Part shown: in pieces, positions 6,432-9,739 of the stretch
Layout: the number at the start of each line of letters is the position of its first letter
Position numbering within the stretch: the stretch's first letter is position 1
Origin: Lachnospiraceae bacterium
GTDB lineage: Bacteria > Bacillota_A > Clostridia > Lachnospirales > Lachnospiraceae
NCBI GenBank assembly: GCA_017996675.1
Contig: JAGOGN010000047.1
Coordinates: 1-9,739, forward strand
Length of the DNA: 9,739 nt
Reading direction: 5' to 3'
Notes under the pieces: generated by a model
The model's database searches: none
Told to the model about the DNA's origin: nothing
The model's input: only the letters and a program-made list of their open reading frames with translations
Position numbers and translations under genes: made by a program

Positions 6432-7762
6432 AGTAATTCTCCTATCATATCGTAATCATATCCAGCAGTTATTCGAACATTAACAAAATCACCGGTCATA
6501 AATTCCTGGTCACTATGGAAAAAAGTATAACCATCGATTTCGGGTGCATCTCGATAAGTTCTACAAATGTAAGCATTTTCGTCAGCAACTTTTCCTTCGA
6601 CCATTACTCTTAGTTCTTGTCCACAAAATTGTTCGTTTTTCTCGAAAACAATAGCTTCTGATAATTCCATAACTTCGTCTTTCCATAATGATGCAAGTTC
6701 AAAAGAAATTTGATTTTCATATTCTGCAGCAGGAGTTCCCTCTTCTGGAGAATATTCGAATACTCCAAGACGATCAAATTCCATTTGATTAAGAAATTCT
6801 AAAAGTTCATCGTGGTCCGATTGTGTCTCCCCTGGAAATCCACAGATAATCGTCGTTCTTAAACAAATATCAGGGATCTGTGTTCTGATTTTTTGAATAG
6901 TGGAAATTAACTCTTCTTTGTTTGTCTTTCTGCCCATACGCTTTAGTACATGATTGGAAGCATGTTGAATTGGCATATCCAGATAATGACAAACTTTTGA
7001 ATTCCTTTTGATTGCATCAATAAATTCATCATCAATTTCTTCTGGATAACAGTATAAAATGCGAATCCATTCCAATCCCTCCAACTGATTAAGCTGGTCT
7101 AATAGAACGCCAATTTGCTTCTTGCCATATAAATCTGTTCCGTACAATGTAGTTTCCTGTGCCACTAAGATGAGTTCTTTTACACCATTGGAAATCAATT
7201 TTTGTGCTTCTCTTATTAAAGCTTCTATTGGAAAACTTCGATAAGCTCCTCTCATGCTTGGAATAATGCAATAAGTACAGTGCTTATCACAACCTTCTGC
7301 TATTTTAAGATAGGCAGAATGTCCTGGTGCAGAAATAACTCTGGCATCCAGTTGCGGGTGGTGCTCGGTTATTCCTGTGGTGAATACAGGCTTTTCTTGA
7401 TTTATTGCATTTTTAATTGCCTGAGTTAAATGGTTGTAATCATTGGTACCTAGAATTCCATCAACTTCCGGCAGTTCTTCTAAAATATCTTTCGCATAAC
7501 GCTGTCCTAAACATCCAGTAACAAGTAACGCTTTGCAATTTCCGTTTATTTTATAATCCGAAAGATCTAAAATGGTCTGGATACTTTCCTCCTTGGCATC
7601 ACGAATGAAAGCACAGGTGTTTACAATAATCACATCTGCTTTGCTTTCTGTATCGGTAAGCTCATAATGATTATCCTGAAGGTATCCTAACATCTTTTCA
7701 GTGTCTACCAGGTTCTTATCGCAACCTAATGAGACGGTAAATATTTTCAATTTATTCTTCAT
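6428..7762 (-). CDS. rimO: Ribosomal protein S12 methylthiotransferase RimO
   Basis: RimO is a radical SAM enzyme with two iron-sulfur clusters that adds a methylthio group to the conserved Asp (Asp88 in E. coli numbering) of ribosomal protein S12. The 444-residue product has the full layout. The N-terminal UPF0004 domain carries three cluster cysteines: Cys14 in SLGCDKN, Cys50 in VNTCAF and Cys84 in VTGCLGQRY. The radical SAM motif CDKHCTYC has Cys158, Cys162 and Cys165. A C-terminal TRAM-like region occupies roughly the last 65 residues. SLGCDKN and the IAEGCDKHC context favour RimO over the tRNA enzyme MiaB. The first 11 bases overlap rpoZ. No good ribosome site lies within 5-12 bases of the ATG; the nearest AAGGA is about 20 bases upstream, so translation may depend on ribosomes finishing rpoZ. 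It overlaps pgsA by the four bases ATGA. Confidence 0.96.
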   Translation of the reverse strand: MKNKLKIFTVSLGCDKNLVDTEKMLGYLQDNHYELTDTESKADVIIVNTCAFIRDAKEESIQTILDLSDYKINGNCKALLVTGCLGQRYAKDILEELPEVDGILGTNDYNHLTQAIKNAINQEKPVFTTGITEHHPQLDARVISAPGHSAYLKIAEGCDKHCTYCIIPSMRGAYRSFPIEALIREAQKLISNGVKELILVAQETTLYGTDLYGKKQIGVLLDQLNQLEGLEWIRILYCYPEEIDDEFIDAIKRNSKVCHYLDMPIQHASNHVLKRMGRKTNKEELISTIQKIRTQIPDICLRTTIICGFPGETQSDHDELLEFLNQMEFDRLGVFEYSPEEGTPAAEYENQISFELASLWKDEVMELSEAIVFEKNEQFCGQELRVMVEGKVADENAYICRTYRDAPEIDGYTFFHSDQEFMTGDFVNVRITAGYDYDMIGELL

Positions 7763-7985
7763 CTGCTAAAATTTTCACTTTTCCTTGATATAATTCTGCT
7801 ACTGCGATAGAAAAGGCTTTATCACATGGAGCTTTGGCTAATGGCTCTGCACCATCAATTAACTGACGTGCTCTCTTTGCTGTGGCAATTACGATGGAAT
7901 ATCTGCTGTTTACAACTGGTTCCTCGCCAATTTCAACCTCTTTGTTTACGACTTTCATTAAATCTGTGTAAGATGGATGTAACAT
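7752..7985 (-). CDS. rpoZ: DNA-directed RNA polymerase subunit omega
   Basis: Omega is the small subunit that wraps the C-terminus of beta-prime and helps RNA polymerase assembly. The 77-residue product begins MLHPSYTDLM, followed by VNSRYSIVIATAKRARQLIDG, which corresponds to the conserved RYxLVxxAxKRARQI core, and it ends with an AVAELYQGKVKI tail typical of clostridial omegas. It follows gmk with a single-base gap. Its very good ribosome site (AAAGGAG) lies inside the end of gmk. The product is short and lacks the extended acidic tail of proteobacterial omegas, which is usual for Firmicutes. Its last 11 bases overlap the rimO start. Identification rests on the core motif and on the gmk-rpoZ neighbourhood; both agree. 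Confidence 0.94.
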   Translation of the reverse strand: MLHPSYTDLMKVVNKEVEIGEEPVVNSRYSIVIATAKRARQLIDGAEPLAKAPCDKAFSIAVAELYQGKVKILADEE

Positions 7986-7986
7986 A

Positions 7987-8622
7987 TCATTCTCCTTTCG
8001 AAAACAGTTCTAATTCTGTTTTCATTGCATTTATAATTGTATTGTTTCTGGATATACGGTAGTGTTCGTTTTGGATTATTTCGTGTACCTGATTCACTGC
8101 TTCTTTTAACTCATCATTGATGATTAAAAAATCATAATCGCTCATAGAATCACATTCTATGATAGCCTGAGCGAGTCTGCCACGAATAACCTCCTCTGTT
8201 TCAGTGTTACGATTTTCTAATCGGTTATAAAGCTCTCTTGCAGAAGGTGGAGTTACAAATAAGAGTAATGTATCAGGAAATCTTTTCTTCACCTTATGCC
8301 CACCTTGTGTTTCGATTTCCAAAATCACATCTTTACCTAAGTTAAGCTGTTGATTCACATAATCGCAAGGCGTCCCATAATAGTTGCCAACATACTGAGC
8401 ATGTTCAATTAAAGCTTCCTGCTCGATCATGGCTTCAAATTCTTCTTTCGAAATAAAATAGTATTCTCTTCCATGAACTTCATTAAATCTTGGTGCTCTT
8501 GTTGTTGCCGAAACTGACAGTGCATAGTGTTCGGGATATTGTTGTATTAGTTCCTTCATTATAGTCCCTTTTCCGGCACCTGAAAAGCCGGAAAGAACAA
8601 CTAAAATACCTTTTTTATTCAT
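7987..8622 (-). CDS. gmk: Guanylate kinase
   Basis: A cytosolic enzyme that phosphorylates GMP (and dGMP) to GDP with ATP, in purine nucleotide synthesis and recycling; in Firmicutes its GMP/GDP pool also connects with the stringent response. The 211-residue product has the Walker A loop GFSGAGKG at 12-19, the GMP-binding SVSATTRAPR at 36-45 followed by GREYYF at 51-56, GNYYGTP at 79-85 and LEIETQG at 101-107. Length is normal for the family. The P-loop reads SGFSGAGKGT where the textbook form is SGPSGxGKxT. As far as I recall the Phe form is common in Lachnospiraceae, so this is not read as a loss of function. The start is preceded by AAGGA and overlaps the remA stop by 8 bases, which suggests coupling. 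A GC-rich inverted repeat covers the P-loop codons (8570-8594). Confidence 0.97.
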   Translation of the reverse strand: MNKKGILVVLSGFSGAGKGTIMKELIQQYPEHYALSVSATTRAPRFNEVHGREYYFISKEEFEAMIEQEALIEHAQYVGNYYGTPCDYVNQQLNLGKDVILEIETQGGHKVKKRFPDTLLLFVTPPSARELYNRLENRNTETEEVIRGRLAQAIIECDSMSDYDFLIINDELKEAVNQVHEIIQNEHYRISRNNTIINAMKTELELFSKGE

Positions 8623-8884
8623 TTCCTGTTCCTTCTTGCTCTATTATTTCTTCGTTTACTCGATTGGTAAGAGTCTCCGGCATCAGTGCGGATAAAACAA
8701 TCTGATTTGTTTCCATGATAATGATACTGCGAGTTCTTCGACCCTGTGTAGCATCAATAATCCGTTCTTCTTCTTTGGCGCGTTGGACGATTCTCTTAGC
8801 AGGAGCAGAATCTGGTCGAAGCATTGCAATTATTTTTTCAGTATTAATTACATTTCCAAAACCAATATTTAATAGTTTCGTCAT
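8615..8884 (-). CDS. remA: RemA-like extracellular matrix/osmo-regulatory protein (DUF370)
   Basis: RemA is a small DNA-binding protein that in Bacillus subtilis activates biofilm-matrix and osmoprotection genes; its targets in clostridia are not established. The 89-residue product matches the family throughout: LLNIGFGNVI at residues 4-13, PDSAPAKRIV at 24-33, and the basic DATQGRRTRS segment at 44-53, which carries the arginines needed for DNA binding in the Bacillus protein. The ATG at 8884 was chosen because homologues begin just before the FxNIGFGN motif. The open frame runs further upstream to 8929, but that region lies inside yicC. An AGGTG-like ribosome site precedes 8884. The last 8 bases (ATGAATAA on the coding strand) overlap the gmk start. 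The yicC-remA-gmk-rpoZ order is as in Bacillus. The tail after residue 75 is acidic and poorly conserved. Confidence 0.93.
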   Translation of the reverse strand: MTKLLNIGFGNVINTEKIIAMLRPDSAPAKRIVQRAKEEERIIDATQGRRTRSIIIMETNQIVLSALMPETLTNRVNEEIIEQEGTGNE

Positions 8885-8891
8885 GATACAC

Positions 8892-9739
8892 CTACTCAAT
8901 ATTCTGAATTTGTTCACGTACTTTTTCAATATTGGTTTTTAAATCAATTCCAACATTGGATACTAACAAATCATTTGATTTTGATAAAATAGTATTGGCT
9001 TCGCGGTTCATTTCCTGAGCAATAAAGTCTAACTTTCTACCGATACTTCCGCCCTTAATTAGTGCATCTTTGGTGTTTTGAATATGACTTTTTAGTCGTA
9101 CTGTTTCTTCGTCAACCGAAATCTTATCCGCATATAAAACAACTTCTGCAGCAATTCGGTTATCATCAATTTTACTATCACCTAACAAATCATGTACTTT
9201 ATCTGTTAATTTCTTCTGGTATTCAGCCATAATTTCAGGAATACGGCTTTCGATATAGGATACAGATTCCAGCATTTCATCTAACTTCGACAATAAATCA
9301 GCCTGCAGAGCCAAACCTTCTGTTTTACGACTTTCAACGAACTGCTCACATGCAAAACGAACAGTCTGTTCGATCGTGCTCCATAACTCGTCTTCATCAA
9401 TAGATTGCTCTTCCATTACAAGTACTTCTGGGTAACGGGATAAATGAGAAACACGAACATCATTTTCTAAATGGAACAGTTCCTCCATGGTATTTAGATG
9501 TCCTAAATACTCTCTCGCCAGATCCTCATTAAATTTAACTGACATCTTTCCTTCGGTATAATCTTCATAAGTAATGTAGACATCCAATTTTCCTCTTTGA
9601 ACATATTCTTTCAACAAATTGCGAATTGCACTGTCAAAAAAATTCAGTTTCTTAGGCATTTTCATGTTTACATCAAGGTAACGGTGATTGACAGCTTTTA
9701 ACTCTACTGTGATTTTTCTGGATTCGTTCATGAATTCTT
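8892..9739 (-). CDS. yicC: YicC/YloC family endoribonuclease, 5'-truncated by window edge
   Basis: YicC-family proteins (YicC_N domain followed by DUF1732) are endoribonucleases; E. coli YicC has been linked to small-RNA decay, and B. subtilis YloC is the Firmicute counterpart. Visible here are the conserved N-terminal block around KAVNHRYLDV, the KKLNFFDSAIRNLLKEY region, and the C-terminal block with DNRIAAEVVLYADKISVDEE, LDFIAQEMNREANT and the closing KTNIEKVREQIQNIE. The ATG at 9731 is probably not the true start: the family normally begins with roughly MIxSMTGFGR about ten residues earlier, and the frame stays open through codons for Glu-Phe up to the edge. The gene is therefore partial, lacking about ten N-terminal residues. 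It stops with TAG, leaving 7 bases before remA. The family call is firm; the substrate in this organism is unknown. Confidence 0.95.
   Translation of the reverse strand, partial: EFMNESRKITVELKAVNHRYLDVNMKMPKKLNFFDSAIRNLLKEYVQRGKLDVYITYEDYTEGKMSVKFNEDLAREYLGHLNTMEELFHLENDVRVSHLSRYPEVLVMEEQSIDEDELWSTIEQTVRFACEQFVESRKTEGLALQADLLSKLDEMLESVSYIESRIPEIMAEYQKKLTDKVHDLLGDSKIDDNRIAAEVVLYADKISVDEETVRLKSHIQNTKDALIKGGSIGRKLDFIAQEMNREANTILSKSNDLLVSNVGIDLKTNIEKVREQIQNIE

Noticed and set aside
7089..7271. Small open frames on both strands inside rimO, pgsA, pepD, rsuA and other genes
   Set aside because: They are antiparallel or frame-shifted shadows of clearly recognised genes, with no ribosome site or recognisable protein content.
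8143..8161. Perfect inverted repeat CATAGAAT-CAC-ATTCTATG inside gmk
   Set aside because: It lies within coding sequence, is AT-rich, has a 3-base loop and no T-run on either side, so it is not a terminator. Nothing else supports a binding site; chance is likely in this base composition.
8885..8929. Extended N-terminus of the remA frame starting at 8929
   Set aside because: The extra residues (KKYVNKFRILSRCI) do not occur in RemA proteins and would lie inside yicC; ATG 8884 fits the family start and has a ribosome site.
9733..9738. GAATTC at the right edge, with another GAATTC at 40-45 near the left edge
   Set aside because: Looks like matching ends at first sight, but both are short palindromes inside coding sequence and there is no longer shared flank to suggest a repeat or attachment site.
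1..9739. Mobile elements, CRISPR arrays, defence genes, toxin-antitoxin pairs, riboswitches, tRNA genes
   Set aside because: Essentially all of the sequence is taken up by recognised core genes; the largest gene-free gap is 65 bases and holds only the terminator and a ribosome site.

Overview
The window is a dense, one-directional stretch of AT-rich bacterial core genes. Every supported gene is on the minus strand, so the text below follows transcription from the right edge to the left edge. Gene content, order and several protein signatures point to a low-GC Firmicute, most likely a clostridium of the Lachnospiraceae. The strongest pointers are the form of RNA polymerase omega, the SGFSGAGKGT form of the guanylate kinase P-loop, and a coiled-coil 'V-ATPase subunit H/ATPase-like' protein directly behind coaD. 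This assignment rests on recalled family resemblance and no search was run. There is no mobile element, CRISPR array, tRNA, rRNA or phage gene, and no gene-free stretch longer than 65 bases.

Right part (9739 to 7752): yicC (5' end cut by the window edge), remA, gmk and rpoZ. This is the widely conserved Firmicute block covering RNA turnover, matrix/osmo-regulation, GMP phosphorylation and the small polymerase subunit. Middle part (7762 to 3586): rimO, pgsA, cinA, rsmD and coaD, covering ribosomal protein S12 methylthiolation, phosphatidylglycerol synthesis, NMN deamidation, 16S rRNA methylation and coenzyme A synthesis. Next come a coiled-coil protein resembling actinobacterial SepIVA/DivIVA-like proteins and the aminoacyl-histidine dipeptidase pepD. 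A clear Rho-independent terminator follows pepD at 1460-1491. Left part (1434 to 1): an RsuA-type pseudouridine synthase, a HAD-family phosphatase and the first codons of a probable YgiQ-type radical SAM protein.

Nearly all junctions are overlapping or touching, with the forms ATGA, TTGA, TAATG, ATGAATAA, and three separate 11-base overlaps of the form ATGAAnnnTAA. From yicC to pepD the genes therefore look like one long operon with translational coupling, probably driven from a promoter to the right of the window. The genes share a housekeeping and growth theme (nucleotide supply, transcription, ribosome modification, membrane lipid, cofactors, possibly cell division) rather than one pathway.

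I found no convincing new multi-gene system. The item most worth pursuing is the coiled-coil protein at 2969-3580, whose similarity to SepIVA and position after coaD suggest a cell-envelope or division role that its usual 'ATPase' label would hide.
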